From positions 1-64,000 of the forward strand of contig NZ_JANQKD010000013.1 of the NCBI RefSeq assembly GCF_028281305.1: a stretch of DNA of 64,000 bases, read 5' to 3'. Origin of the DNA: Pelagibius sp. Its GTDB lineage: Bacteria > Pseudomonadota > Alphaproteobacteria > Kiloniellales > Kiloniellaceae. This document shows positions 52,908 through 61,491 of the stretch, piece by piece; the first letter of the stretch is position 1; every line of letters starts with the position of its first letter. The position numbers and the translations under genes were made by a program. The notes below the pieces were generated by a model. The model was given only the letters and a program-made list of their open reading frames with translations. It was not told the origin of the DNA and made no database searches.

Positions 52908-54668
52908 TTACGCCGTCGCCGCGGAGCGCTCCGGCCGGGGGCCCGAGGACGCTTTTCGCGTGGTCTCCGGGTCCAGGGCGGCGAGGGCGTCGTAGTGGCT
53001 GAGGAAGACCCGGCCGGTGAGCTTCGCCAGAAAGTCGGAGCGTTTCAGGCGATCCATCACCGGCCCCTTCACCTCCGACAGGTGGAAGTACACGCCCGCG
53101 GCCTCCAGCCGCTCGTTCAGCATCTCCAGGCTCTCAAGGGCGCTGGCGTCGATGGCGTTGACGGCGGCGCAACTCAGTACGACGTGGCGCAGAGCCGGGT
53201 CGGCGACGGCCATGTCATAGAGCTTGTCTTCCAGCCAGCGGGCGTTGGCAAAATAGAGGCTCTCGTCGACCCGCAGGCTGAGGATTTCCGGGCTGGTCAC
53301 CACCGGGTGGCGCTTCACGTTGCGGAAGTGCTGCGTGCCCGGCACCTGACCCACCACCGCCATGTGGGGACGGCTGGCGCGCACCAGGAAGAGTACCAGC
53401 GAGAGCGCCACGCCGGTGACGATGCCGGCCTCGACCCCCGCGCCGAGGACCACGGCGATGGTCGCGGCCATGGCGGCGAAGTCGGCTTTGGAATAGATCC
53501 AGGTGCGCTTCAGGGCGCCCAGGTCCACCAGCGACAGCACGGCCACGACGATGGTCGCCGCAAGGGTCGCCTTGGGAAGCTGATGGAACAGCGGCGTGAG
53601 CAGCAGGGCGGTGAGGCCGATGCCCGCCGCCGTCAGGACCCCGGCCAGCGGCGTGCGGGCGCCGGCGTCGAAGTTGACGACGGAGCGGGCGAAACCGCCG
53701 GTCACCGGATAGCCGCCGGTCACTCCGGCGGCGATGTTGGCAGCCCCCAGGCCCAGCAGTTCGTTGTTGGGCTGAATGCGTTCGCGGCGCTTGGCGGCCA
53801 GGGTCTGCGCGACCGAGACCGACTCGACGAAGCCGACGACGGAGATCAGGACCGCTGCCGGCAGAAGCTGCTGCCAGAGCTCCGGGTCCAGGGGCGGTAG
53901 GGCAAGTGGCGGCAGGCCCTGGGGGATCGCGCCGACGACCGCCACGCCCTGCGCCTGCAGCGCCATCAGGTCGACCAGGAGGATGGTGACGATGACGGCC
54001 GCCACCGGGCCGGCCTTGGCGAGGCTGTCCGCCAGCCTTGGCCCCAGCCCGGCCCGGGTCAGCAGGGGCTTCAGCCATTGGCGCACCCAGAACAGGAAGA
54101 ACGTCGCGCCGGCGCCGATGGCAAGGGTCGGGCCGTGCACGGCGTCGATCTGCGATGCCAGGGACCGCAGCAGTTCGAGCAGTGTGTGGCCGCCCGCTTC
54201 GATCCCCAGGATGTGCTTCAACTGGCTGGCGGCGATCAGCAGGCCGGAGGCGGTGATGAAACCGGAGATCACCGGGTGGCTCAGAAGACTGGCGAGGAAG
54301 CCCAGGCGCGCGACGCCGAGGATCACGAGAAAGAGGCCGGAGATGAGGGCGAGCGCGAGGGCCGCGCCGCGATATTCGGGCGTGCCGACGGCCGCGAAGT
54401 CGCCGACGGCGGCGGCCGTCATCAGGGAGACCACCGCGACGGGCCCGACCGCCAGGGTCGAGGAACTGCCGAAGAGGGCGTAGGCCAGCAGCGGCGCCAT
54501 GCTGGCGTAGAGCCCGACCTCCGGCGGCAGCCCTGCCAGCAGCGCATAGGCCATGCTCTGCGGGATCAGCATGATGGTGACAATGACCGCGGCCAGGGCA
54601 TCGCCCTGCAGGGCCTGGCGGTCGTAGCGCCGGATCCAGACGAGGCCCGGCAGCAGGCGCTCCATCAT
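52908..54668 (-). CDS. SulP-family anion transporter with STAS domain
   Basis: 586 residues. The SulP signature VTIMLIPQSMAYALLAGLPPEVGLYAS (read in parts) is in the first spans, followed by ten to twelve membrane segments and a C-terminal STAS domain (about 440-560, ILSLRVDESLYFANARWLEDKL). SulP proteins move sulfate, bicarbonate or other anions. It is directly downstream of the SQR-fusion gene on the same strand, so sulfate or sulfite export after sulfide oxidation is likely, though bicarbonate uptake cannot be excluded. Confidence 0.92.
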   Translation of the reverse strand: MMERLLPGLVWIRRYDRQALQGDALAAVIVTIMLIPQSMAYALLAGLPPEVGLYASMAPLLAYALFGSSSTLAVGPVAVVSLMTAAAVGDFAAVGTPEYRGAALALALISGLFLVILGVARLGFLASLLSHPVISGFITASGLLIAASQLKHILGIEAGGHTLLELLRSLASQIDAVHGPTLAIGAGATFFLFWVRQWLKPLLTRAGLGPRLADSLAKAGPVAAVIVTILLVDLMALQAQGVAVVGAIPQGLPPLALPPLDPELWQQLLPAAVLISVVGFVESVSVAQTLAAKRRERIQPNNELLGLGAANIAAGVTGGYPVTGGFARSVVNFDAGARTPLAGVLTAAGIGLTALLLTPLFHQLPKATLAATIVVAVLSLVDLGALKRTWIYSKADFAAMAATIAVVLGAGVEAGIVTGVALSLVLFLVRASRPHMAVVGQVPGTQHFRNVKRHPVVTSPEILSLRVDESLYFANARWLEDKLYDMAVADPALRHVVLSCAAVNAIDASALESLEMLNERLEAAGVYFHLSEVKGPVMDRLKRSDFLAKLTGRVFLSHYDALAALDPETTRKASSGPRPERSAATA

Positions 54669-54705
54669 CCTGCCGCTCCCTGCCGCCGGGCCAGAACCGT
54701 CGTTC

Positions 54706-56388
54706 TCAGTTCACCACCTCCGGCTTGGTGGCCTCCGGTTTGGCCAGCCACTCCTTGCCTTTCAGCATGGCCTGCCAGTAGACCGGCGGCAGGATCTTTT
54801 CCTTCAACAGCCAGGCCAGACGGCTCGGCCGCTTGCCGTCGATCAGCCAGCGCGGAAAGCTGGGCAGCAGCTTGCCGCCGTAGCCGAACTCCGCCAGCAC
54901 GATCTTGCCGCGCTCCACCGTCAGCGGGCAGGAGCCGTAGCCGTCGTAGTGGCCGACGGAGACGTTGCGCCCCATGTCCGAAAGCACGTTCTGCGCCACC
55001 ACCGGGGCCTGCTTGCGGGCGGCGGCGGCGGTCTTGGCATTGGGCGCGTTCATCACGTCGCCCAGGCTCCAGATGTTGTCGAACTGCTTGTGGCGCAGGG
55101 TGTTCTGGTCGACGTCGACCCAGCCGGCCTGGTCGGCCAGCGGGCTTACGCGGATGAAATCGGGCGCGCACTGCGGCGGGCAGACATGCATCATGTCGAA
55201 GCGGCGTTCGACGCGCGTGACCTTGCCGTCGCTGTCCGTCGCATCGAACCAGGCCTGCCTGGCCGGGCCGTCGACGGCGACCAGGTTGTGGGTGAATTTC
55301 AGCTCCGCGCGGTACTTCTCGACATAATCCATGAGGGCCGGGACGTAGTCCTTGACGCCGAAGAGCACCGGTCCGGCGTTGTAGAAAGCGATGTCGATGT
55401 GATCGAGCACGCCGCTGCGCAGCCAGTGATCAGCGGAGAGATAGAGGGCCTTCTGCGGCGCGCCGGCGCACTTGATCGGCATGGGCGGCTGGGTGAACAG
55501 CGCGGTGCCCGCCTTCAGGTTGTGGACCAGCTCCCAGGTGTAGGGCGCCAGATCGAAACGGTAGTTGGAGGTGACGCCGTTCTGGCCCAGGGTATCGACC
55601 AGCCCGTCCACCTTGTGCCAGTCGAGCTTCAGGCCCGGGCAGACGATCAGGCGGCCGTATTCGATGGCGCGGCAGCCTTCCAGAAGCACCACGTTGCGTT
55701 CCGGCTCGAAAGCGGCCACCGCCGCTTTGATCCAGTGCACGTTCTTCGGTAGCACCGAGGAGAGCGTGCGCACGGTCTCGTCCGCTTCGAAGACGCCGCC
55801 GCCGACCAGCGTCCAGCCCGGTTGGTAGTAGTGGATGTCCGCGGGATCGATGACGGCGATGTTGAGTTCCGGCGCGCGCGCGAGCAGGGAGGAGGCAACG
55901 GCGATGCCGGCGGAACCGGCGCCGACCACCACGATCTCGAACCTGCCGTCGATGGCTTCCTGCGGCGTCTTCCCGGCGTTGGCGATGCGCCGGACAACGC
56001 CCGACATGTCATAGCCGGCGCCCTTGGCGGCGGCCAGGATATCGGCCAGCGGCATCCTGTCCGCGCGGCTCAGCGACCACAGCGTGACCGAGCGGGTGCC
56101 GCTGCGGCAGTAGGCGAAGACCGGTTTGGGCGCTGCTTCCAGCCTTTCGCCGAAGGCCTCGGCATCCGCATCGCTGACCTTGCCGCTCTCGACCGGCAGG
56201 TAGTGCGCTTCGAGACCGTGCAGCCGCGCCGCCTCTTCGATTTCGTGGAACAGCGGCTGGTCGTTGCCTTCGCCGTCCGGGCGGTTGCACATGATGGTCT
56301 TGTAGCCGGCCTTTGCGATCTCGGCGACGTCCTCGGCCTCGATCTGCGGCGAGACGGCGAAGCTCTTGTCGATTGTCTTCAGTTCCAT
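54706..56388 (-). CDS. Fused sulfurtransferase-sulfide:quinone oxidoreductase-like protein
   Basis: 560 residues from the ATG at 56388, with GAGGAAAG upstream. Residues 1-125 are a PTP/DUF442-type sulfurtransferase with active Cys94 in FAYCRSGTRS. Residues 150-560 are a FAD oxidoreductase: GAGSAG at 156-161, Cys250 in LIVCPGLKLDW and Cys307 in PIKCAGAPQK in the places where SQR disulfide cysteines occur, and a C-terminal membrane-binding helix pair. It would oxidise sulfide, pass electrons to quinone and hand sulfane sulfur to its own N-terminal domain. The neighbours persulfide dioxygenase and SulP support this. Confidence 0.9.
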   Translation of the reverse strand: MELKTIDKSFAVSPQIEAEDVAEIAKAGYKTIMCNRPDGEGNDQPLFHEIEEAARLHGLEAHYLPVESGKVSDADAEAFGERLEAAPKPVFAYCRSGTRSVTLWSLSRADRMPLADILAAAKGAGYDMSGVVRRIANAGKTPQEAIDGRFEIVVVGAGSAGIAVASSLLARAPELNIAVIDPADIHYYQPGWTLVGGGVFEADETVRTLSSVLPKNVHWIKAAVAAFEPERNVVLLEGCRAIEYGRLIVCPGLKLDWHKVDGLVDTLGQNGVTSNYRFDLAPYTWELVHNLKAGTALFTQPPMPIKCAGAPQKALYLSADHWLRSGVLDHIDIAFYNAGPVLFGVKDYVPALMDYVEKYRAELKFTHNLVAVDGPARQAWFDATDSDGKVTRVERRFDMMHVCPPQCAPDFIRVSPLADQAGWVDVDQNTLRHKQFDNIWSLGDVMNAPNAKTAAAARKQAPVVAQNVLSDMGRNVSVGHYDGYGSCPLTVERGKIVLAEFGYGGKLLPSFPRWLIDGKRPSRLAWLLKEKILPPVYWQAMLKGKEWLAKPEATKPEVVN

Positions 56389-56453
56389 GGGGCTTTCCTC
56401 TGCTGTGCGGCCCTCTTGCAAGGGGCCTTCGTTCTTTAAGCGGCCGGCGCTGC

Positions 56454-57314
56454 CTAGAGTGCGTCGACCGGGATCTTGAGATACCGCAGGCCGTTGTCCT
56501 CGGCCGGTGGCATGTCCCCGGCACGCATGTTCACCTGGACCGAGGGCAGGATGAGAACCGGCATGTCGAGTTCCTTGTCGCGGGCGCTGCGCATCTCCAC
56601 GAAGTCGTCTTCGGAGACGCCGTCGCGGACATGGATGTTCTCCGCCCGCTCCGCGCCCACGGTGGTCTCCCAGCGGTAGCCGCGGCCGTTGGGGGCGTAG
56701 TCGTGGCACATGAAGAGGCGGGTTTCCGGCGGCAGGGCGAGGATCTTGCGGATCGAGCGGAAGAGGGTGCGCGCATCGCCGCCCGGAAAGTCGCAGCGCG
56801 CCGTGCCGAAGTCGGGCATGAAGAGCGTGTCGCCGACAAAGGCGGCGTCGCCAATCACGTAGGTCACGCAGGCCGGCGTGTGGCCAGGCGTGTGAATGAC
56901 CCTGACATCCAGCTTGCCGATGGACAGGCTGTCGCCGTCTTCCAGCAGGCGGTCGAACTGCCGGCCGTCCGCAGTGAAGCCTTCTTCCGTGTTGAAGAGC
57001 TTCTTGAAGACCTGCTGGACCTGGTCGATACGGGCCCCGATGGCGACCTTGCCGCCCAGCTCTTCCTTCAGATAGGGCGCGGCGGTCAGGTGGTCCGCGT
57101 GGACATGGGTTTCCAGGATCCAGACGACGGTCAGCCCGCGCTGCTTGACGAAGGCGATGACCGCGTCGGCGCAGGCGGTTCCGGTGCGCCCCGACTTGGG
57201 GTCGTAGTCCTTCACCGAATCGATGATGGCGGCCTCCCGGGTGTCCGGGTCCCAGACCACATGGGTCGCCGTGTAGGTGGCTTCATCGAAAAAGGTCTTC
57301 ACGTCCGGGTGCAT
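56454..57314 (-). CDS. Persulfide dioxygenase (MBL fold, ETHE1/Blh-like)
   Basis: 286 residues. The MBL motif THVHADH places His70, His72, Asp74 and His75, with further ligands in HTPGHTPACV and FMCHDYAPNG. These match glutathione-persulfide dioxygenases that oxidise persulfide to sulfite. In bacteria such genes sit beside SQR, as here. It lies between the DUF2892 gene and the SQR fusion on one strand. Confidence 0.92.
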   Translation of the reverse strand: MHPDVKTFFDEATYTATHVVWDPDTREAAIIDSVKDYDPKSGRTGTACADAVIAFVKQRGLTVVWILETHVHADHLTAAPYLKEELGGKVAIGARIDQVQQVFKKLFNTEEGFTADGRQFDRLLEDGDSLSIGKLDVRVIHTPGHTPACVTYVIGDAAFVGDTLFMPDFGTARCDFPGGDARTLFRSIRKILALPPETRLFMCHDYAPNGRGYRWETTVGAERAENIHVRDGVSEDDFVEMRSARDKELDMPVLILPSVQVNMRAGDMPPAEDNGLRYLKIPVDAL

Positions 57315-57356
57315 GGCATTTCCTCAGGTTGTTGTTGTGCGGGCCTGGCCCGGAAT

Positions 57357-57557
57357 TCAGGCCTTGCGCTGATCTCTCGCCAGCGTGTAGAGGCCGAGCA
57401 GGCGGTAGGCCGGGCAGAAGCCGGCGAAGGCGGTGGCGAGCGGAACAAGGCCGATGAGGCCCCAGAGTGTCTGCGGGCCGACGAAGACCAGCGCCAGCAG
57501 GGCGATGCCGATGCCGACGCGCAGAATGCGGTCGAGAGTTCCAACGTTGCGGGTCAC
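57357..57557 (-). CDS. DUF2892 inner-membrane protein
   Basis: 66 residues: RNVGTLDRILRVGIGIALLALVFVG and a second span ending in FAGFCPAYRLLGLYTLA, the YgaP-type DUF2892 pattern with its conserved CP. Commonly encoded next to rhodanese, SQR or persulfide dioxygenase genes; function unproven. It is the first gene of the locus on the minus strand, with the repeat operator 72-106 nt upstream. Confidence 0.85.
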   Translation of the reverse strand: MTRNVGTLDRILRVGIGIALLALVFVGPQTLWGLIGLVPLATAFAGFCPAYRLLGLYTLARDQRKA

Positions 57558-57628
57558 AGCTTCGCTCCTTCGTGCAAGGGCCGGATGGCGATGGCACGGG
57601 AAGCTAGGGCCTCAGGCGCGGCAGGTCT

Positions 57629-57663
57629 GTGATTTAGTCACGCAGGGGATTCAGCCACGCAGG
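57629..57663. promoter_or_regulatory. Two-copy operator-like repeat
   Basis: GATTTAGTCACGCAGG (57631-57646) and GATTCAGCCACGCAGG (57648-57663) are direct repeats 17 nt apart, differing at two positions. The first copy overlaps the palindrome GTGATTTAGTCAC (57629-57641), reminiscent of Crp-type half sites with odd spacing. It lies upstream of the sulfur genes and downstream of the Crp/Fnr gene. Confidence 0.55.
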
Positions 57664-57717
57664 AGCAGATACGGCATTGTGCCAGATCAACACCGGATCA
57701 AGGCTTCCGGGGGCCGC

Positions 57718-58380
57718 CTATTCGGTCTCGGTCAGTCGGGCCAGGGCCGCCCGGTCGCTGAGGCCGATCTGGCCGCGGGTCAGAGTCAGCCACCCGCGGC
57801 GCTGGAACTCCTTCAGATGGCGGCTCACCACCTCGCGGGCGGTGCCGAGCTCGACGGCCAGGTCCTGATGGGTTGCCGAGAGGGAGCCGTTGCTATCGGC
57901 TCGTTCCAGAAGCTTCTGTGCGAGGCGCTTGTCGATCCGCTCGAAGGCGACCTCCTCGACGACCTGCAGCAGGTCGGTGATCCGGCTGGCATAGTCGGAA
58001 AAGACGAAACGGCGGAACTGCGCCGAACGCGCCATCATGTCGTCGAAGGCCGAGCGCGGCAGGGCGACGGCCTCCACCGGCGTCTCGGTGATGCCTTCGG
58101 CGTTGTAGGTGTCCTCAGAGAGCAGACAGGCGGTCGTCATGATGCAGCTCTCGCCGCCGCTGATGCGGTAGAGAACGATTTCCCGCCCGCCCGCCGAGAC
58201 CTGCTGCACGCGCACGGTTCCGTCCAGAACCAGCATGAAGCTTTGCGCCGGCTGACCCGGCGCGAAGATGGTGGTCTGTGCCGGCAGGCTGACCGCCTGT
58301 GCGCTCTGGGCGAGCATCTGCTGTTCGGCCGGCGGCAGCGTTGCCAACTCCGGGAACTGTGGAATCCAGTCGCCTGGCAT
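57718..58380 (-). CDS. Crp/Fnr-family regulator
   Basis: 220 residues. A cyclic-nucleotide-type beta barrel (about 20-130) with GGREIVLYRISGGESCI is joined to a C-terminal helix-turn-helix (HQDLAVELGTAREVVSRHLKEF, about 170-190). Four-cysteine FNR and full cAMP-binding residues are absent. Instead a pair Cys79 and Cys85 lies in the SCIMTTAC loop. The position next to SQR and persulfide dioxygenase genes suggests control of sulfide oxidation by thiol chemistry, which is inference. Confidence 0.87.
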   Translation of the reverse strand: MPGDWIPQFPELATLPPAEQQMLAQSAQAVSLPAQTTIFAPGQPAQSFMLVLDGTVRVQQVSAGGREIVLYRISGGESCIMTTACLLSEDTYNAEGITETPVEAVALPRSAFDDMMARSAQFRRFVFSDYASRITDLLQVVEEVAFERIDKRLAQKLLERADSNGSLSATHQDLAVELGTAREVVSRHLKEFQRRGWLTLTRGQIGLSDRAALARLTETE

Positions 58381-58583
58381 CGGGGGAGTCGTCCCTGGGC
58401 TTTTCCTCGGTTATGCCGTGACCATACCTGCGCGACCGCTCGGCGTCCAACGGTGCCGCATCCGGTTTGCCGCGGCACCAAGGAGGAGATGAATTCCCTT
58501 CATCCGCAGGTGTGCCTTACTCGTTTGCGGCTGCAGGCCTTTGCGGCCAAGACTGGAGTGCCATTGCCTCAAGGAGCCCAGCG

Positions 58584-59393
58584 ATGCCCACCCCTCTGAC
58601 ATCCGACGAACCCCTGCTTTGTGACATTCACGAAGGCGTTGCGACTCTCCGCCTCAATCGCCCGCATAAACTCAACGCCATCAGCTATGCCATGGCCGAT
58701 GCGATGCTGCGGCTGCTCGACCGGTTGGAGACCGACCCTGCGGTCGGCGCGGTGGTTCTGACAGGGGCCGGCGACCGTGCCTTTTCCGCCGGTGCGGACA
58801 TTCACGAGTTCTCCGAGACCGTGCGGCGGGATGGCGCCGCTGCGCTGCGGGACTTCGTGCGCCGCGGCCAGACCATGACGGCGCGTCTGGAGGCCTACAC
58901 CAAGCCCGTGATCGCCGCAGTGAACGGACTGGCCTACGGCGGCGGCTGCGAGATCACCGAGGCCGTGCATCTGGCCGTCGCCAGCGAGACCGCGCGCTTT
59001 GCCAAGCCGGAGATCAGGCTGGGCATGCCGCCCACCTTCGGCGGCACACAGCGTCTGCCACGGCTGGCCGGGCGCAAGCGGGCGCTCGAGCTGCTGCTGA
59101 CCGGCGACAGTTTCTCGGCGGAGCGCGCTACGGAGTTGGGCCTGGTGAACAGTGTTGTCCCGGCCGGGGAGGCTTTGCCGGCGGCGCAGGCACTGGCGCA
59201 GCGCGTCCTGGCCCATTCGCCGCTGGCCACCGCCAGCATCATCACGGCGGTCACCCGCGGTCTCAACATGGGCATTGCCGAGGGTCTGTTGGCGGAGAGC
59301 GAGCAGTTTGCCCGCCTGCTGCCGAGCCATGACCTCTCCGAAGGACTGAGTGCCTGGGTCGAGCGGCGTCCGGCCGCCTATACCGGCTCCTGA
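58584..59393 (+). CDS. Enoyl-CoA hydratase/isomerase
   Basis: 269 residues from the ATG at 58584 with AAGGAG upstream. Crotonase signatures: AFSAGADIHEFSE for the oxyanion hole, GLAYGGGCEITEAVHLAVAS and FGGTQRLPRLAGRKRALELLLTG. It hydrates or isomerises enoyl-CoA, usually in fatty acid or amino acid breakdown. The specific substrate is not readable. Its last 16 nt overlap the end of the convergent LysR gene. Confidence 0.9.
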   Translation: MPTPLTSDEPLLCDIHEGVATLRLNRPHKLNAISYAMADAMLRLLDRLETDPAVGAVVLTGAGDRAFSAGADIHEFSETVRRDGAAALRDFVRRGQTMTARLEAYTKPVIAAVNGLAYGGGCEITEAVHLAVASETARFAKPEIRLGMPPTFGGTQRLPRLAGRKRALELLLTGDSFSAERATELGLVNSVVPAGEALPAAQALAQRVLAHSPLATASIITAVTRGLNMGIAEGLLAESEQFARLLPSHDLSEGLSAWVERRPAAYTGS

Positions 59394-60331
59394 GTCGCTG
59401 CGGCGCCGGATTGGGGTCCAGGCTGGGATCCAGACTGGGATCGAGACTGGGCGCCGAGCGCGGCGCAGATCCAGGTGCGGAAGGTGCTGAGCGCCGGCCG
59501 CGCCATGGCGCCGGGGGCAGCCAGAAGCCAGTAGCCGGTACGCGACGGCCGCGGCGGGCCGAGGACGGAGACCAGGCGTCCGGCGCTGAGGTCCTGGTCG
59601 ATCAAGAGCCGGCGACCGATGGCCAGGCCCATACCCTCCGCTGCGGCGTCCAGGGCCATGCCGATGTTGTCGAAGCGCGGCCCCGTTTCCAGGTCGAGCG
59701 CGTCCTCGCCGATCCCGGCGAGCGCGGCCCAGGCCGCCCAGTCCTCCCCGACGCTGTTCACCTGCAGCAAAGTCCGGCCCCGAAGGTCATCTGCCGTCTG
59801 GATGGTCTCGGCGAGCGCGGGGGAACAGACGGGAACGAGGTGTTCCACCGCCAGGCAGGTCGCCTCAAGCTCCGGCCAGTCGCCCCGGCCCATGCGGATG
59901 GCCAGGTCGATGCCGTCCCGCGGAAAGGCGATCGGGCGCTGGCTGCTGTCCAGGGTGACGGCGATTCCGGGATGGCGAACCTGGAAGTCCGGCAGGTGAT
60001 GCGCCAGCCAGCGGGCGCCGAAGGTGGGGGCAACGCTGATGGACAGCCCGGCATCGTCGCTGCGCTGCTGGATGGCATCGCTTGCGGCGACCAAGAGGTC
60101 GAGGGCGTCCTGTACCTGAGGCAGATAGGCCTTCCCCGCGTCCGTCAGGACCAGCGTCCTCTGCGTACGGTCGAAGAGAGGCGTGCCCAGCCAGTCTTCA
60201 AGAACCTTGATGCCGTGGCTGACGGCGCTCGGCGTAACAGCCAGTTCTTCGGCCGCCTGCTTGAAGCTCAGGTGCCGGCCGGCTGCCTCGAACAGGCGCA
60301 GGCTCTTCAGGGGCGGCAATCGATAAGGCAT
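59378..60331 (-). CDS. LysR-family regulator with repeat-encoded tail
   Basis: 317 residues. N-terminal helix-turn-helix PPLKSLRLFEAAGRHLSFKQAAEELAVTPSAVSH (read in parts), a linker helix and a GcvA-like effector-binding domain. The C-terminal QSRSQSGSQPGPQSG tail comes from a 12-nt tandem array at 59408-59455 and is absent from family relatives. It is convergent with, and overlaps, the enoyl-CoA hydratase gene. Confidence 0.9.
   Translation of the reverse strand: MPYRLPPLKSLRLFEAAGRHLSFKQAAEELAVTPSAVSHGIKVLEDWLGTPLFDRTQRTLVLTDAGKAYLPQVQDALDLLVAASDAIQQRSDDAGLSISVAPTFGARWLAHHLPDFQVRHPGIAVTLDSSQRPIAFPRDGIDLAIRMGRGDWPELEATCLAVEHLVPVCSPALAETIQTADDLRGRTLLQVNSVGEDWAAWAALAGIGEDALDLETGPRFDNIGMALDAAAEGMGLAIGRRLLIDQDLSAGRLVSVLGPPRPSRTGYWLLAAPGAMARPALSTFRTWICAALGAQSRSQSGSQPGPQSGAAATQEPV
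59408..59455 (-). repeat. 12-nt tandem array at the LysR C-terminus
   Basis: Four 12-nt units such as AGACTGGGATCG, each slightly different, just past the stop of the facing hydratase gene. In frame they encode the SQSGSQPGPQSG-type tail of the LysR protein. Confidence 0.85.
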
Positions 60332-60398
60332 GACTTCCCGCCATCGTGGCCCGGCAGGCGGCCGAGGGCAAGGCGCCTTCCGCCTTTGCCAGGGGTGT

Positions 60399-61487
60399 TC
60401 AGATGATCTCGTCTTCGTCGAAGAGGGGGTCTTCCTGCAGCTCCGCCTCGATCCGCCCCACTGCGGCCTCGACGCTGCGGGCGCGGCGGTGCCGGGCGAT
60501 GTGCGCCAGCCCGTCGCCGCGGTTGACCACCGGCAGGTTGGTCCGCCCGATCAGCAGGCCGGCATCGCGGGCCCGCAGTTCGGTTTCCATCTCACCGAAG
60601 GGATCGGAGATGATGCCGATCAGGTCGCCCTCGGCCACACTGTCGCCGATGGTCTTGAAGCTGCGCAGGACCCCGCCCTCCGGCGCGCGCAGCCAGTAGC
60701 TCGACTCCGACATCATCGGCGGCACCTTGGCATCGCGCACGCTGCGCGCCGGCAGCATGGAAAGGTGCTTCATGACCCGGAGAATACCGGTCACGCCGAC
60801 GCGGATGGCGAACTCGTCGAAGCGCAGGCCCTCGCCGGCCTCGAACAACATGACGTCGGTGCCCACCTCGGCGGCCGCCTGGCGCAGGGAACCGTCGCGC
60901 AGCGGCGCTTCCAGCACCACCGGCGGGCCGAACACCGTGGCCAGTTCTTCCATGGTCTTCTGCCGGGGCGATATGCGGATCTGCGGCAGATTCACGCGGT
61001 GGACCGCCGCGGAGTGGATATCGATCCCCAGGTCCGCCGGCGCGACGATCTCCGTCAGGAAAAGGTCGGCGAGCTGCCCGGCGAGTGAGCCCCTGGCCGA
61101 GCCGGGGAAGGAGCGGTTGAGATCGCGGCGGTCCGGCAGGTAGCGCGAGTGGCTGATGAAGCCGAAGGCATTGACGATGGGCACCGCAAGCAGCGTGCCC
61201 CTTAGCTTGGCCAGGACCGGCAGCGCCAGCAGCCGGCGGATGACCTCCACGCCGATGATCTCGTCGCCGTGGATCGCCGCAGAGACGAAGAAGGTCGGAC
61301 CCGGCCGCGCGCCGTGGACCACGTGGACCGGCAGCGCCATCGGCGTGTGATTGGACAGCACCGAAAGCGGCAGGCCAATGGTCTCCCGCCCGCCGGGCGC
61401 CACGGAAACCCCGCCGATCCTGAAGGTCTGCCGCCCGGCAGTGGGTTTAGGGCCCGAAGGTTTAGGGGGCACGGTTTTGCGGGCCAA
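60399..61487 (-). CDS. Succinylglutamate desuccinylase/aspartoacylase-family protein
   Basis: 362 residues. The Zn-amidase motif AAIHGDEIIGVEVIRRL with HGDE, then PDRRDLNRSFPG, LGIDIHSAAVHR and the acidic C-terminal half, match the AstE/aspartoacylase family. Its start is 4 nt past the RimK stop; with RimK and the zinc protease it forms the conserved Rim-type cluster. Role in removing or editing glutamate tails is inferred. Confidence 0.87.
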   Translation of the reverse strand: MARKTVPPKPSGPKPTAGRQTFRIGGVSVAPGGRETIGLPLSVLSNHTPMALPVHVVHGARPGPTFFVSAAIHGDEIIGVEVIRRLLALPVLAKLRGTLLAVPIVNAFGFISHSRYLPDRRDLNRSFPGSARGSLAGQLADLFLTEIVAPADLGIDIHSAAVHRVNLPQIRISPRQKTMEELATVFGPPVVLEAPLRDGSLRQAAAEVGTDVMLFEAGEGLRFDEFAIRVGVTGILRVMKHLSMLPARSVRDAKVPPMMSESSYWLRAPEGGVLRSFKTIGDSVAEGDLIGIISDPFGEMETELRARDAGLLIGRTNLPVVNRGDGLAHIARHRRARSVEAAVGRIEAELQEDPLFDEDEII

Positions 61488-61491
61488 GGGG

